Assembly: GCA_016342325.1 (NCBI GenBank)
Contig: JAEINR010000062.1
Span: 1-36,697 of the forward strand
From: Desulfobacterium sp.
GTDB lineage: Bacteria; Desulfobacterota; Desulfobacteria; Desulfobacterales; Desulfobacteraceae
Direction: 5' to 3'
DNA length: 36,697 bases
This document shows positions 24,996 through 34,762 of the stretch, piece by piece. Within the stretch, counting starts at the first letter, position 1. Each line of letters starts with the position of its first letter. Both the position numbers and the translations under genes were made by a program. Below the pieces are notes generated by a model. That model saw only the letters and a program-made list of their open reading frames with translations. It did no database searches and was not told the origin of the DNA.

Positions 24996-25934
24996 CTAAT
25001 TTTTATCACTTATGATAAATTTATTGCGCCCTTGTGTTTTGGCTCGATACAGGGCCGCATCAGCCATACCGATAAATATCTCTACGGAAAAAACCTGATC
25101 CGAGACCTTGCACCACGCAATGCCCATACTGCATGTGAGCCGCGAACTCACGGTCGATCGTGCATGGGGAATCTGCAGCTCCTGGAGTGACGTCTGAATG
25201 CTTTTTGCTATATGTTTTGCACCGGTGTTATCGGTATTGGGCAAAAGAATAACAAATTCCTCGCCACCATACCGTGCCGCCAAATCTGCAGGTCGTTGCC
25301 CAGCGTTATCGAATAGTCGGGCGACTTGTTTCAGGCATTCATCCCCCGCCTGATGCCCGTAATAATCATTATACTGTTTGAAGTAATCGATATCGATAAA
25401 AATCAGGGCCATGCATCCTTTTTCCCGGCGCATTTTTTTCCATTCCTGATTGATGTATCTGTCAAAATGTCGACGATTGGCAATTCTTGTGAGACCGTCG
25501 ATATGAACCAGAGCTGCCAATTCACGATTACGGGCTTCAAGTTCCTGTTGGAGCCTGCCAATGGTCAAATGCGTTTTCACCCTTGCCAGCACTTCTGCCT
25601 CCTCAAATGGCTTGGTGATGTAATCTACCCCGCCGGCATCAAAGGCTTGAAGCTTGCTTTCCATATCAGCCAGGGCAGTCATGAAAATTACGGGAATGTT
25701 CTTTGCCCCATCATCGGCTTTGAGGAGACAACATGTCTCGAAACCGTCGAGCCCCGGCATCATGATATCCAGCAGGATCAGATCGGGTTTGGCATAAATC
25801 GCCCGCTGAATGCCCATTTTGCCGCTACGGGCGGTAATCGTTTTAAAACCGTGCAATTCCAAGACAGCACTCAGCGTTCCGATGTTGGTCTTGCTGTCAT
25901 CAATGATCAGAATCGTGTTGTTTTTGTTGCTCAT
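24996..25934 (-). CDS. Response regulator with GGDEF output (diguanylate cyclase)
   Basis: The 312-residue product has an N-terminal receiver domain (about 5-120) with the phospho-acceptor D56 in LLDIMMPG, the conserved MTALAD and a KPF motif. A short coiled linker and a GGDEF domain (about 150-310) with active RYGGEEF follow. It should make c-di-GMP when phosphorylated. An in-frame ATG exists at 25988, directly after the stop of the hybrid kinase, but the ATG at 25934 has a better GAGGGG ribosome-binding site and gives a normal receiver start, so it is preferred. Gene order implies that it acts downstream of the hybrid kinase. Confidence 0.92.
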   Translation of the reverse strand: MSNKNNTILIIDDSKTNIGTLSAVLELHGFKTITARSGKMGIQRAIYAKPDLILLDIMMPGLDGFETCCLLKADDGAKNIPVIFMTALADMESKLQAFDAGGVDYITKPFEEAEVLARVKTHLTIGRLQQELEARNRELAALVHIDGLTRIANRRHFDRYINQEWKKMRREKGCMALIFIDIDYFKQYNDYYGHQAGDECLKQVARLFDNAGQRPADLAARYGGEEFVILLPNTDNTGAKHIAKSIQTSLQELQIPHARSTVSSRLTCSMGIAWCKVSDQVFSVEIFIGMADAALYRAKTQGRNKFIISDKN

Positions 25935-25988
25935 CCTGCCCCTCAGTTTGACGTCTACTTCCCCAGGAAAAAATCCGTAATTGCCCAT

Positions 25989-28900
25989 TTATGAAGCATC
26001 TTTCATAAATCGATCAAGCAATTTCAGGATCGGCTCATCCTCAAACTCTTCGACATAGACGCACAATCTGTGTGCAAAGGGGGCATAGCGGACATCCACC
26101 TCCTTCAACTCCAGGGCTTTTTCCCGAACACGCTTTAAGTCGCCGAACATGGTCAGCTCATACAGTATTTCAAGCTCCGCAGGTGGCGGTGGAATGATTT
26201 TTTCTTCTAACTCGGCATTCGGCCAGGTGATTTCCGGAACAAATGCCGTCTCTTCGTAAATCCATTCAAGTTCCAAATATTGCCTGATGATGCCAAAGAG
26301 TCTGTCCGCTTCCACTGGCTTGGAGATGAACTCCTGGCAGCCGACTATCCGACTTTTTTTCCTGTCCGGGTCTAATACACTGGCGGATATGGCGATGATC
26401 GGCACCGCCTTGATTTCATGGATTTCCCGGATGATCTTAACGGCCTCAAAACCGTTCAAGACCGGCATCACCAAATCCATGAGGATAAGATCGGGCCGAA
26501 TCGCCTTTGCCTGCTCAACGCCCTCTTTTCCGGTGGTAGCCAGGGTGACATCAAAGCCGAGGGGCACCAGCAGGTCGGAAAGCAGCTGGCGGTTCTCCCT
26601 TGTGTCGTCCACAATGAGTATTTTTCGGCGTTTCCCTCCATAGCCAACGACATGCCGGTTTTCCGCAATTCGGCCCAGGGTAGATGGTGCCGCTGCCAAG
26701 GGCAGGGCGATCTCAAACCGGAAAACCGATCCCTTAGCCAACTGGCTTTCCACATGAAGCTCACCCCCCATGAGATGAATCAACCGGCGGGTAATTGTCA
26801 GGCCCAGGCCCGTTCCCTCGAAACGTTTTTCTGCATCGCCGGCTTGTTCGAAGGGTTTGAAAATTCCGGTAAGTTCCATGGGGCTTATACCGACACCGGT
26901 GTCTCGGATTTCAAATTCCAGGGAAATTTGTTTTTTATTGGCACCTCGGTTTTTGACCTGTAATGTGACACGCCCTTCATTGGTGAATTTAACCGCATTG
27001 CCCAGCAGATTGAGCAACACCTGGCGGAGCCGTTTCTCATCGGCTTTGACAGCTACAGGAAAGTCTTGTTGGCTGTCGAAGACAAATTGGATCTCCTTCT
27101 GATATGCAGCCATACGCATAATGCCGACAACGCTATTTAAAAAATCAGGTAGATCGACCCGGGTAGAATGCAATTCCATTTTCCCGGCTTCGACTTTTGC
27201 CAAATCCAGAATATCATTGATGAGCATCAGCAGATGGCGCCCGCTCGTGTAGATGACATTCAGACCATTCAGCTCAAACGGGGTCATTCCCTGGCTCCGC
27301 CTGAGAATTTGGGCATAGCCCAGAATGCCGTTCAAGGGGGTGCGCAGTTCGTGGCTCATATTCGCCAGAAAGGTGCTTTTGGCCTTATTGGCAGCCTGTG
27401 CCGCCACTTTTTCCCGCTCCGCTGCTTTATGTAATGCGGCTTCTTTTTCAGCCTCTAATCGGTGGATGCGGGTTTGTAACTGCGTGTAATAGATAAACCC
27501 TATCATCCCGGACAAGGCAAGCACGCCCAGTGTATAAAACTTCCAGGTTCGCCAAAATGGCGGAATTACGCTCACCTTTAACGAAACGCCGTCTTTATTC
27601 CATACGCCGTCATTGTTCGAACCGATAATGCGCAGCGTATATGTGCCGGGGTGAAGACCCGCGTACCGTCCCGTGCGTCGGTTCATGGCATGGAACCAAT
27701 CCCTGTCTACCCCTTCAAGTTTGTATCGGTATTGATTTTTCCGGGGATTTGTAAAGTTTAAGGCGGCATATTCAAACTCGAAAAAATTCTGTTTCCAGTC
27801 CAGGGTTATGCCCGACAACCGGTTGACAACCCTTTGATCATCCCAACCCCCAACCTCTCCACCCTGGGTGAGTTTTGTCAGCACGATTGGCGGTGGCGTG
27901 GTATTCTTCACTAACCTGTCCGGATGAAACGTGTTCAGTCCATTGGTGCCACCGAACCAAAGCCGACCATCCCGGGTCTTGAGCGCAGCTAAAGAGGTGA
28001 AAACATCTCCTTGCAGGCCATCGACTGCGAGATACTGCTTGTCAACGTGTTCAATGGCCGGATTGAAACGGCATAATCCTTTGTTGGTGCCTAACCATAG
28101 GTTGCCGTGGTCATCTTCCAGGATGGAATTCACATTCAACGGCACGCCCTGGGTTTTACCATATCGCGTAAAGGTCTCTGTCTGTTTGTCGAATTTATTC
28201 AGCCCTCCGCCTTCCGTACCGACCCAGAGTTCCCCTGAGTGATCGAAATGAATCATTCGGGTCGCACCGGAGGAGAGGCTGTAGATATCGTTGGGGTTGG
28301 GGCGATAATGGGTAAATGTTTCCGTATCGGTGTTAAACCGGAGCAGTCCGTTTGAGACAAGAAAACCGGCTGCCAGCCAGATGATGTTCTCTTCCTTGGG
28401 ATCGGGTACTATCTCAAAATAAAAAGGGGCGGCTATGGTTCCCTTTTCCGGCTGTTTGGGAGTGGGCGGATAATAGGTAAACGATTCGTTATTTTTATCA
28501 AACCGTGCAAATCCACCCGTGCGAGTTCCCAGCCATAGGATATTGGGATTGCGTGTATCTTCCACTATTTTGGTGAAACTGTCTGCCGGGGATTGGGGAA
28601 GATACCGTTGAATCGCCCGGCCCGTTGTTTTGTCAAATTGTACCAGAGACCCATGCTGAAAGGAGATCCAGATCATTCCGGAGGAATCTTCACAGATTCC
28701 TAACACCATCAATTCCTCCAGGGTGCCGGGATCATCGGGGTCATGCACATAACGCGTAAAGATTTCGGTAGTCGGATTGTAAGTGGTGATCCCCTGGGCC
28801 GTGCCGATCCATACCAGTCCGTCCCGATCTTCGTACAACATATTGACACTATTGTTGATGAGGCTGTTATGATTTTTCGGTTGAGACCGGTAGAACGTAA

Positions 28901-30083
28901 TATTCTGTGTGTAGGGGTCAATCTTGTCAATATGACCGGAGTACATCGTGATCCAGAAAATACCGGATCGGTCTTCATAAATCTGATTCACCAAATCTCC
29001 GGCAAGACTTGCAGGGTCGGAAGGGTCGTGTTTATAACGCGTAAAGGTTTCCTGCTGTTTATCGAAGATGATCATTCCTGTCGGTTTTGGCCACCCACCA
29101 AGCCAGAGCCTGCCTTGGCCATCATCATGAATGATAAAGAGGTCATCACTGGGAAGGCTATCGGGGTTGCCCCCATCGTGGCGAAAATGGGTAACCGCTC
29201 CTGTGCGTGTATTGAATTTATCTAATCCAGACTTGCCGAAAACCAGCCAGAGGATGTCCGGGTCATTCTTGTCCTGGGTCACGTCATCAATCGTATTACT
29301 CGCAATATGCGTCGGGTTCTTCGGGTCATGGACAAAATGGGTAAACGTTTTTGTATCCTTTTCGAATTTATCCAATCCGCCCCCGTAGGTGCCCAGCCAG
29401 AGTACGTTGGGATCCGTCCGATCTTCGAGTAACCGCCAGACCTCTGGAAAATTGACCGTATTGGGATTGTCGGCGTCAGGTTTGTAGTGGGTAAACGTTC
29501 CCGTTTTTTTATTGAATTTGTCGAACCCGTTTGCCAAGCCGATCCAAAGCGTATTGGGGTCAACCCCATCTTGAACAATCGTATAGGCCCCATCATTTCC
29601 TAAACTGGATGGGTCTATCGGATCATGGCGGTAGAGGGTGAATATCTCGGTGGATTTGTCGAAGCGCTGTAATCCTCCGCCGGTGGCAATCCAGAAAATA
29701 TCGGGATTATCCCGATCAATTTCGAGACAATATACCACCCCGTTTACCCGTTGTCCGGTGCCGAAGCCATATTGTTTTAATTCATAGCCGTCATACCGAA
29801 ACAATCCCTCGCCATGCCCGCTGAACCACATATAGCCGTCATTGTCCTGGATCGTAACCGGCCTAGCTTTCATACCGAGATTCAGTACATGGTCAAAGCG
29901 CAGGTGGTTGATGTCAATTTGCGGTTGAGACGCTGAAAGAGCGGGTGCCGTAACTAAAATCATCACCAGGGTGAAGGAAAGAACAATACCAAATTGTGCA
30001 ATGGGAAATTTTTTTGGTTTTTTAGAACCAGCAGGCTTTAGGATTGTCGATTGAGGAGATGTGAAGGCCTTACGCTGTATCAT
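25989..30083 (-). CDS. Propeller-sensor hybrid histidine kinase (Reg_prop, Y_Y_Y, HisKA, HATPase, REC)
   Basis: The 1364-residue protein has an N-terminal membrane or signal segment (about 29-50, ending PALSAS), 14 propeller repeats (about 60-730), a Y_Y_Y domain (about 763-845), a membrane helix (about 848-868) and a coiled linker. The kinase core follows with H911 in MSHELRTPLNG, G1 DTGVGI and G2 GTGLGL. A receiver domain carries D1203 in LMDLVMP, and there is an acidic C-terminal tail of about 80 residues. The sensor is periplasmic. It resembles the histidine kinase at 19540 through the Y_Y_Y domain but has a different kinase core. A REC-GGDEF gene follows immediately, so the pair likely forms a c-di-GMP pathway. 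Confidence 0.93.
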   Translation of the reverse strand: MIQRKAFTSPQSTILKPAGSKKPKKFPIAQFGIVLSFTLVMILVTAPALSASQPQIDINHLRFDHVLNLGMKARPVTIQDNDGYMWFSGHGEGLFRYDGYELKQYGFGTGQRVNGVVYCLEIDRDNPDIFWIATGGGLQRFDKSTEIFTLYRHDPIDPSSLGNDGAYTIVQDGVDPNTLWIGLANGFDKFNKKTGTFTHYKPDADNPNTVNFPEVWRLLEDRTDPNVLWLGTYGGGLDKFEKDTKTFTHFVHDPKNPTHIASNTIDDVTQDKNDPDILWLVFGKSGLDKFNTRTGAVTHFRHDGGNPDSLPSDDLFIIHDDGQGRLWLGGWPKPTGMIIFDKQQETFTRYKHDPSDPASLAGDLVNQIYEDRSGIFWITMYSGHIDKIDPYTQNITFYRSQPKNHNSLINNSVNMLYEDRDGLVWIGTAQGITTYNPTTEIFTRYVHDPDDPGTLEELMVLGICEDSSGMIWISFQHGSLVQFDKTTGRAIQRYLPQSPADSFTKIVEDTRNPNILWLGTRTGGFARFDKNNESFTYYPPTPKQPEKGTIAAPFYFEIVPDPKEENIIWLAAGFLVSNGLLRFNTDTETFTHYRPNPNDIYSLSSGATRMIHFDHSGELWVGTEGGGLNKFDKQTETFTRYGKTQGVPLNVNSILEDDHGNLWLGTNKGLCRFNPAIEHVDKQYLAVDGLQGDVFTSLAALKTRDGRLWFGGTNGLNTFHPDRLVKNTTPPPIVLTKLTQGGEVGGWDDQRVVNRLSGITLDWKQNFFEFEYAALNFTNPRKNQYRYKLEGVDRDWFHAMNRRTGRYAGLHPGTYTLRIIGSNNDGVWNKDGVSLKVSVIPPFWRTWKFYTLGVLALSGMIGFIYYTQLQTRIHRLEAEKEAALHKAAEREKVAAQAANKAKSTFLANMSHELRTPLNGILGYAQILRRSQGMTPFELNGLNVIYTSGRHLLMLINDILDLAKVEAGKMELHSTRVDLPDFLNSVVGIMRMAAYQKEIQFVFDSQQDFPVAVKADEKRLRQVLLNLLGNAVKFTNEGRVTLQVKNRGANKKQISLEFEIRDTGVGISPMELTGIFKPFEQAGDAEKRFEGTGLGLTITRRLIHLMGGELHVESQLAKGSVFRFEIALPLAAAPSTLGRIAENRHVVGYGGKRRKILIVDDTRENRQLLSDLLVPLGFDVTLATTGKEGVEQAKAIRPDLILMDLVMPVLNGFEAVKIIREIHEIKAVPIIAISASVLDPDRKKSRIVGCQEFISKPVEADRLFGIIRQYLELEWIYEETAFVPEITWPNAELEEKIIPPPPAELEILYELTMFGDLKRVREKALELKEVDVRYAPFAHRLCVYVEEFEDEPILKLLDRFMKDAS

Positions 30084-30233
30084 ATTATTTTTCCAAAATT
30101 ACCATGGTGTTTCGTACAATTTATACGTTTTAGGGTTCACTCAAAGCTACTGTATCCCTGGGTGCTTTATTAAGTCAGGCAGGATATAGTAATTAGGGTT
30201 GGATACAGCAGGATCAAAAAGATAGCAAGTTTT
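30084..30233. other. Intergenic region with inverted repeat upstream of the hybrid kinase
   Basis: This 150-bp gap lies between the 3' end of the corrinoid/methyltransferase operon and the 5' end of the hybrid kinase, both on the minus strand. It holds CTGTATCC (30150-30157) and its complement GGATACAG (30201-30208), about 43 bases apart. No strong terminator was found for the operon, and the kinase promoter could not be placed. Confidence 0.3.
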
Positions 30234-31910
30234 TTAACCTTCAGTTTTCACTTTTCCTTCCCACAGCTCGGAAAGGGGCGTATGTCCGGTCTCCATAACC
30301 GCTTTCAGGTTATCAAGGGGCGTGTCCGGAAGACAATCACAACCAAAGGAAAGCATGTAATTCGGGTATTGCCGCATTTGGCGCAGATGGGACAAGGTAA
30401 CTCCTCGAACTTCATCCGGCGTTTTTTCCATTAACACGCCGAGGGGATCGATATTCCCACAGATCACCACATCCGGCGGAATTTGGGGGGCAATGGCCGG
30501 TATATCCACCAATTGATCGAGACTCAGACATTCTGCACCGCAATCGAGCAATTGCGTCAACAGGTGCGTACTGTCTCCGCAAATGTGCAGCGCCTTCCAG
30601 CCGTCAAACCCGCCGTAGATCCGCCGTAAGCCGGGACTGACCAACTGCTCGAATCGCTGGGGGGACATCATGATGGCCGACGGCTCGGAAATAACGATCA
30701 GCTTGGCCCCTGCAGTCACCGCTGACCGGACATAGGTTAGGACCGTTTTAACGGTAAATTCGAGCATTTTTTCTACGAAATCAGGCTTTCGTATGATGGC
30801 CCTGGCAAAATCCGTGGCGCCAGCAAGCTCCATGGCCAATGTGAAGGGTCCTTCCACAGACAGCATCATCGGTTTATCAAAATTTTGCGCCAACACACGG
30901 AGGCCTTCCATGTAGGCGGGCATGGGGCCGTCTTTATCCGGATCCGGAATCTTGTACGCCGATAGAATGGCTTCATTTTTAATTGGATTTTCCACAACAC
31001 TCGGAAAATTGTGGAGCGGTCGCATCATGGGAATGTTCAGTGCATCACAAAAAATTTTACCGTAATCCATGGGGTAGACGAAATCCGCGTCATACTCGCG
31101 ATCCATTACCCGGGCAACTTCCAGCTGTTTTTCAGGGGACTGGTAGACTTCATACAGTTCATACCCGGTGAGACGAAGGCCAATGGTGCTCATCCAGGGC
31201 ATGATCATCCGATGTTTTGCCCCCCCCACATATTCAAGCAAGGATTCAGTTTTCCGGGCAGATGTCTTGTCCGGACGAATCAGCTGGTTAATCATTTCAA
31301 CGGCGGCCAGGGCATCTGGGGCATATCCGTCGGCACCGATACGCCGGGCAAAGCTTTCCGTAATCGCCGCTCCACCGACAACGACCTTTGGCCGTTCAGG
31401 TCCCCCGCGGTGATGGCACCCGTGGATGACCGTTGCCATACCCTCCCGGGTCGTGGTCATCAGTGACGTAAGGGCGATGACATCGGCCGACTGTTCCAGG
31501 GCTTTATCCACAAATGAGCCCAAAGGAACATCCCGGCCCAGGTCGATCACCTCGTATCCTTCCGCCTTGAGCAGCATGGCCAGGATATTTTTTCCAATAT
31601 CATGGGTATCCCCCTCCACCACGCCCATGACGATTCGCCCCTTGAGCCGATTTGATTTTCCCGGGACATGGGGGGCAAGCATCCCAAGCCCCACATCCAG
31701 TGTTTCGGCACAACAAACGAGTTCGGGAATGAAATACGCTCCTGAGGCATAGAGGCGCCCCACCTGCTTCATCCCTTGGCACAGACCGTCCTGGATCGCC
31801 GCTAGGGGATCCAGATCCGCCGCCAATGCCAGGCCCGATGCCACCTTCACACGATCATTATCCATGGCCACTACGGCATCTGCCAGTTTGGTTAAGATTT
31901 CCTTTGACAT
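30234..31910 (-). CDS. Corrinoid-binding protein fused to uroporphyrinogen-decarboxylase-type methyltransferase
   Basis: The 558-residue product joins two modules of methyl-transfer systems. The N-terminal part (1-210) is a MtaC/MtbC-like corrinoid protein with a helical cap and the cobalamin motif D101-x-H103-x-x-G106 (DTHDIGKN), plus a later TSLMTTT and VVGGAAIT. The C-terminal part (about 225-558) is a UROD/MtaA-like methyltransferase with likely zinc ligands in HICGDS and GCDC. In the known pathway MtaA-type enzymes move a methyl group from a corrinoid protein to coenzyme M or tetrahydrofolate. The ATG at 31910 has an AAGGAAA ribosome-binding site. A TTG at 31934 overlapping the ATPase stop is less likely. 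It is the last gene of the ABC operon. Confidence 0.92.
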   Translation of the reverse strand: MSKEILTKLADAVVAMDNDRVKVASGLALAADLDPLAAIQDGLCQGMKQVGRLYASGAYFIPELVCCAETLDVGLGMLAPHVPGKSNRLKGRIVMGVVEGDTHDIGKNILAMLLKAEGYEVIDLGRDVPLGSFVDKALEQSADVIALTSLMTTTREGMATVIHGCHHRGGPERPKVVVGGAAITESFARRIGADGYAPDALAAVEMINQLIRPDKTSARKTESLLEYVGGAKHRMIMPWMSTIGLRLTGYELYEVYQSPEKQLEVARVMDREYDADFVYPMDYGKIFCDALNIPMMRPLHNFPSVVENPIKNEAILSAYKIPDPDKDGPMPAYMEGLRVLAQNFDKPMMLSVEGPFTLAMELAGATDFARAIIRKPDFVEKMLEFTVKTVLTYVRSAVTAGAKLIVISEPSAIMMSPQRFEQLVSPGLRRIYGGFDGWKALHICGDSTHLLTQLLDCGAECLSLDQLVDIPAIAPQIPPDVVICGNIDPLGVLMEKTPDEVRGVTLSHLRQMRQYPNYMLSFGCDCLPDTPLDNLKAVMETGHTPLSELWEGKVKTEG

Positions 31911-31930
31911 GATTCTATTTCCTTTCCTTT

Positions 31931-33004
31931 TCAAGGGCGTTTGACACCGTCTACCCGGTGGCCGGATTGTGCGTTAAAAATATGCAGATCTTTTGTCTGC
32001 ACAGACACCCCCACCTGCTGTCCCACGGTCAAACACCCCCTGGGAACCCGACACCTGACATCCTCTCCTCCACAATCAATGATGGCGAAAACATCCGCAC
32101 CGGTGGGTTCCAAGACCGTTACGCGGCCCTTGAACCGCAGGCCGGTATCGATTCCCAGCCGAACTTTCTCGGGGCGGAACCCCACCCGAATGGTTTGGTC
32201 TTTTCCACCGGGGGAAGCGTTAACCTGGAGGGTGTTGCCATGGAGATGGAGTCTTCCTTGGGCGTCCTTTTGCCCAGTGAAGAGATTCATGGCCGGATTT
32301 CCCATAAACGCGGCAACAAAATCGGTCTTCGGCCGTTCATATATTTCATCCGGGGTGCCCACCTGGACGATCCGGCCCTGATTCATAACCGCGATCCGGT
32401 CCGCCAGGGTCATGGCTTCAATCTGGTCATGGGTGACGAAGATCATGGTGGTCTTGAGCACGGCATGCAGTTTTTTTATTTCAGTGCGGATCTGGGATCG
32501 GAGCAAGGCATCCAGATTGGACAGCGGTTCATCCAGCAAATAGATGTTGGGTCGCCGGACCAAGGCCCGTCCCATGGCCACCCGCTGGCACTCCCCCCCG
32601 GAAAGATGCCGGGGTTTTCGAAGGAGCAATTGGTGAATATTCAATTGCCGGGCGACCGCCGCCACCCGTTCCTGGATTTCCGGTTTCGTGAATCCACGCA
32701 TTTTGAGTCCAAAGGCCAAATTGCCGAAAACCGTTTTGTGGGGATACAGTGCGTAATTTTGGAAAACCATGGCCACGTCCCTTGCCTTGGGCGCCAGGTG
32801 CTCAACCGGCTGTTCATTGAAAAAAATATGGCCCTCGTCAGTGTCTTCCAAACCCGCGATGACGTTGAGCAGGGTTGACTTGCCGCAACCGGACGGCCCA
32901 ATGATTACCATGAGTTCACCCGGGTGGACCTCAAGATTTATTTTTTTCAGGACAAGGGCATTGCCCAGGCTTTTACTTACATTCTGCAAGGATAACCGCG
33001 TCAT
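31931..33004 (-). CDS. ABC transporter ATP-binding protein (MalK/UgpC type)
   Basis: The 357-residue product has Walker A GPSGCGKS at 36-43, the signature LSGGE, Walker B YLLDEPLSNLDA and a C-terminal TOBE-like regulatory domain (about 240-350), as in ATPases of carbohydrate importers. Although the frame is open for another 105 codons upstream, that stretch overlaps the permease gene and does not look like protein. The ATG at 33004 has a GAGG seven bases upstream and lies just after the permease stop. The gene energises the importer formed with the two permeases and is followed after 20 bp by the corrinoid/methyltransferase gene. Confidence 0.93.
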   Translation of the reverse strand: MTRLSLQNVSKSLGNALVLKKINLEVHPGELMVIIGPSGCGKSTLLNVIAGLEDTDEGHIFFNEQPVEHLAPKARDVAMVFQNYALYPHKTVFGNLAFGLKMRGFTKPEIQERVAAVARQLNIHQLLLRKPRHLSGGECQRVAMGRALVRRPNIYLLDEPLSNLDALLRSQIRTEIKKLHAVLKTTMIFVTHDQIEAMTLADRIAVMNQGRIVQVGTPDEIYERPKTDFVAAFMGNPAMNLFTGQKDAQGRLHLHGNTLQVNASPGGKDQTIRVGFRPEKVRLGIDTGLRFKGRVTVLEPTGADVFAIIDCGGEDVRCRVPRGCLTVGQQVGVSVQTKDLHIFNAQSGHRVDGVKRP

Positions 33005-33012
33005 ATTGTGCC

Positions 33013-33861
33013 TCACAACCGATGGTGGGAAGCCGAAGTCATGCCTTCCACAATGTGTTTTTGAAAAAGTGCAAACAAAAGGACCAATGGAAAAACAATC
33101 ACGGTTCCCGCTGCGGTGAGCAGGCCGTAATCGATACGATAGTTCCCCATGAGCGCGTGCATCCCCGGAGACGCAGTTCGATGGGCATCGGTGAGGGTCA
33201 GGGTCAGGGCAAACAGATACTCGCCCCATCCCAAAATGAATGTAAAGACACCGATGGCCATGATGGAAGGCAGCATCACCGGCAAAATCACATGGAACAC
33301 GGTTTGCAACCGGTTGCACCCGTCCACCCGGGCGGCCCGTTCGAGCTCCACTGGAATTTTTTCAAAAAAACCGAGCAGCAACCATATGGCGATGGGCAGG
33401 GCAAAGGACAGGTTGGTCAAAATAAGAATCGTATACGTATCCAACAGGTTCAGCCGAGATGCCCCAAAAAAGACCGGAAATACCAGGGTGATGGCAGGAA
33501 ACATATACGTGGTCAACAGGGCCTGGCGAATAACCCGCCGGCCCGGGAATCGAAAAAATACCAGTGCATAGGCGGCCAGCACCCCGACGGCAATGGCAAT
33601 GGCTGCTGAAAACGCCGCCACAATCAGGCTGTTTAGCAGATAGACCGGAAATTCCGGAATCGCCAGAAGTTTTTGGTAGGAGGCCAGGGTAAAATGTTGC
33701 GGAAGAATGGTGGGATTGGTGGTGAAAATTTCACTGTAGGGCTTAAAAGACGTTGAGATGGCGACCAGGGCCGGCAGGGACAAAATGCCCGTTATCAGAA
33801 CAAGGCCGCAGTAGAATATCGCCCCCCGTAACCGGGAATACCGTTTTTTAATCATGGTCAT
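33013..33861 (-). CDS. ABC transporter permease (MalG-like)
   Basis: The 282-residue product has about six membrane helices and the conserved EAA loop (ELERAARVDGCNRLQ, then ILPVMLPS), the contact site for the ATPase. The N-terminal helix and a periplasmic loop with PEFPVYLLNSLIV are typical of the second permease of carbohydrate-type importers. The start overlaps the first permease stop by 4 bp (ATGA), so it is translationally coupled. Confidence 0.94.
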   Translation of the reverse strand: MTMIKKRYSRLRGAIFYCGLVLITGILSLPALVAISTSFKPYSEIFTTNPTILPQHFTLASYQKLLAIPEFPVYLLNSLIVAAFSAAIAIAVGVLAAYALVFFRFPGRRVIRQALLTTYMFPAITLVFPVFFGASRLNLLDTYTILILTNLSFALPIAIWLLLGFFEKIPVELERAARVDGCNRLQTVFHVILPVMLPSIMAIGVFTFILGWGEYLFALTLTLTDAHRTASPGMHALMGNYRIDYGLLTAAGTVIVFPLVLLFALFQKHIVEGMTSASHHRL

Positions 33862-34754
33862 CTTTCTTTGATTTTTCTGGTCGTTATCACCACATAGATG
33901 CAGCTTAAGATCAATAATACATAAAAAATAATTGAGGCCACGGCTGACCCATAGCCCGTCTGAGTCCCCTCAAAGGCATAGTGAAATGCCAGGGTACTCA
34001 AAAGTTCGATTCTTCCCCCGGGTCCGCCCTGGGTGAGAATCCAGACCAGATTAAAGGTTTTGAACATAAAAATGATCTGGAGCAGGACATTCACAAAAAA
34101 CACCCGCTGTAAACCGGGAAGGGTGACATGGAAAAAGAGTTGCATACTGCCGGCACCATCCGCCTTGGCAGCCCGGTACAGATCCGGATCAATGGACTGC
34201 AATCCCGCCATGAACATGAGCATGACAAAGGGATATTCGACCCATACATTGGCGATAATCACCGACGGCCACAGGTAATGGGCATCGACCAGAAACAGAA
34301 TCGGTTTTTCAATCAGGTGAACCCCTAACAACAAACAGTTGAGATACCCGTAGAAATCATTGTACAACCATCGGAAAATAAGCCCGGTTACAATGGGGGG
34401 AATCACCCAGGGCAGTAAAAGAACGGTATGGAACACCCCCCGAAACCGGAAGCGACGGTTCAAGACCAGCGCCATCCCGAACCCGAGAAAAAGGTTTAGG
34501 CCACCTGTGACCAAAGCAAACACGATTGAATGACGGAACGCCTGCCAAAACTTTGAATCACCCATCAGTTCGATGTAATTTCCCAGGCCGACAAAATGGT
34601 AGGCCGAAACCAACATGGTTTTATCGGTCAGGGAGAAATAGACGGCATAGACCAGGGGATAAATGAGGACGCCAAAGACGATGATAACAGCCGGGGCCAG
34701 GAAGCCATAGGGCGCCAGAATGGCGCCCCATGACCGCTTTGTTTCGCAAACCAT
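33858..34754 (-). CDS. ABC transporter permease (MalF/UgpA-like)
   Basis: The 298-residue product has six predicted membrane helices and the EAA loop (DLYRAAKADGAGSMQ, then VTLPGLQR) that docks to the ATPase. A conserved WVIPPIVTGLIFRWLYN segment is typical of the first permease of carbohydrate-type importers. The gene begins 8 bp after the binding-protein stop and overlaps the second permease by 4 bp, consistent with one mRNA. Confidence 0.94.
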   Translation of the reverse strand: MVCETKRSWGAILAPYGFLAPAVIIVFGVLIYPLVYAVYFSLTDKTMLVSAYHFVGLGNYIELMGDSKFWQAFRHSIVFALVTGGLNLFLGFGMALVLNRRFRFRGVFHTVLLLPWVIPPIVTGLIFRWLYNDFYGYLNCLLLGVHLIEKPILFLVDAHYLWPSVIIANVWVEYPFVMLMFMAGLQSIDPDLYRAAKADGAGSMQLFFHVTLPGLQRVFFVNVLLQIIFMFKTFNLVWILTQGGPGGRIELLSTLAFHYAFEGTQTGYGSAVASIIFYVLLILSCIYVVITTRKIKER

Positions 34755-34762
34755 GTCCCGGG

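Noticed and set aside
31958-32878. 306-codon plus-strand frame antisense to the ABC ATPase gene
   Set aside because: The minus-strand frame carries all ATPase motifs. The plus-strand product is low-complexity Gly/His-rich sequence without a family match.
33005-33319. 105-codon upstream extension of the ABC ATPase frame
   Set aside because: It overlaps the permease gene, reads as Cys/His-rich non-protein sequence, and the ATG at 33004 has a proper ribosome-binding site and the normal family start.
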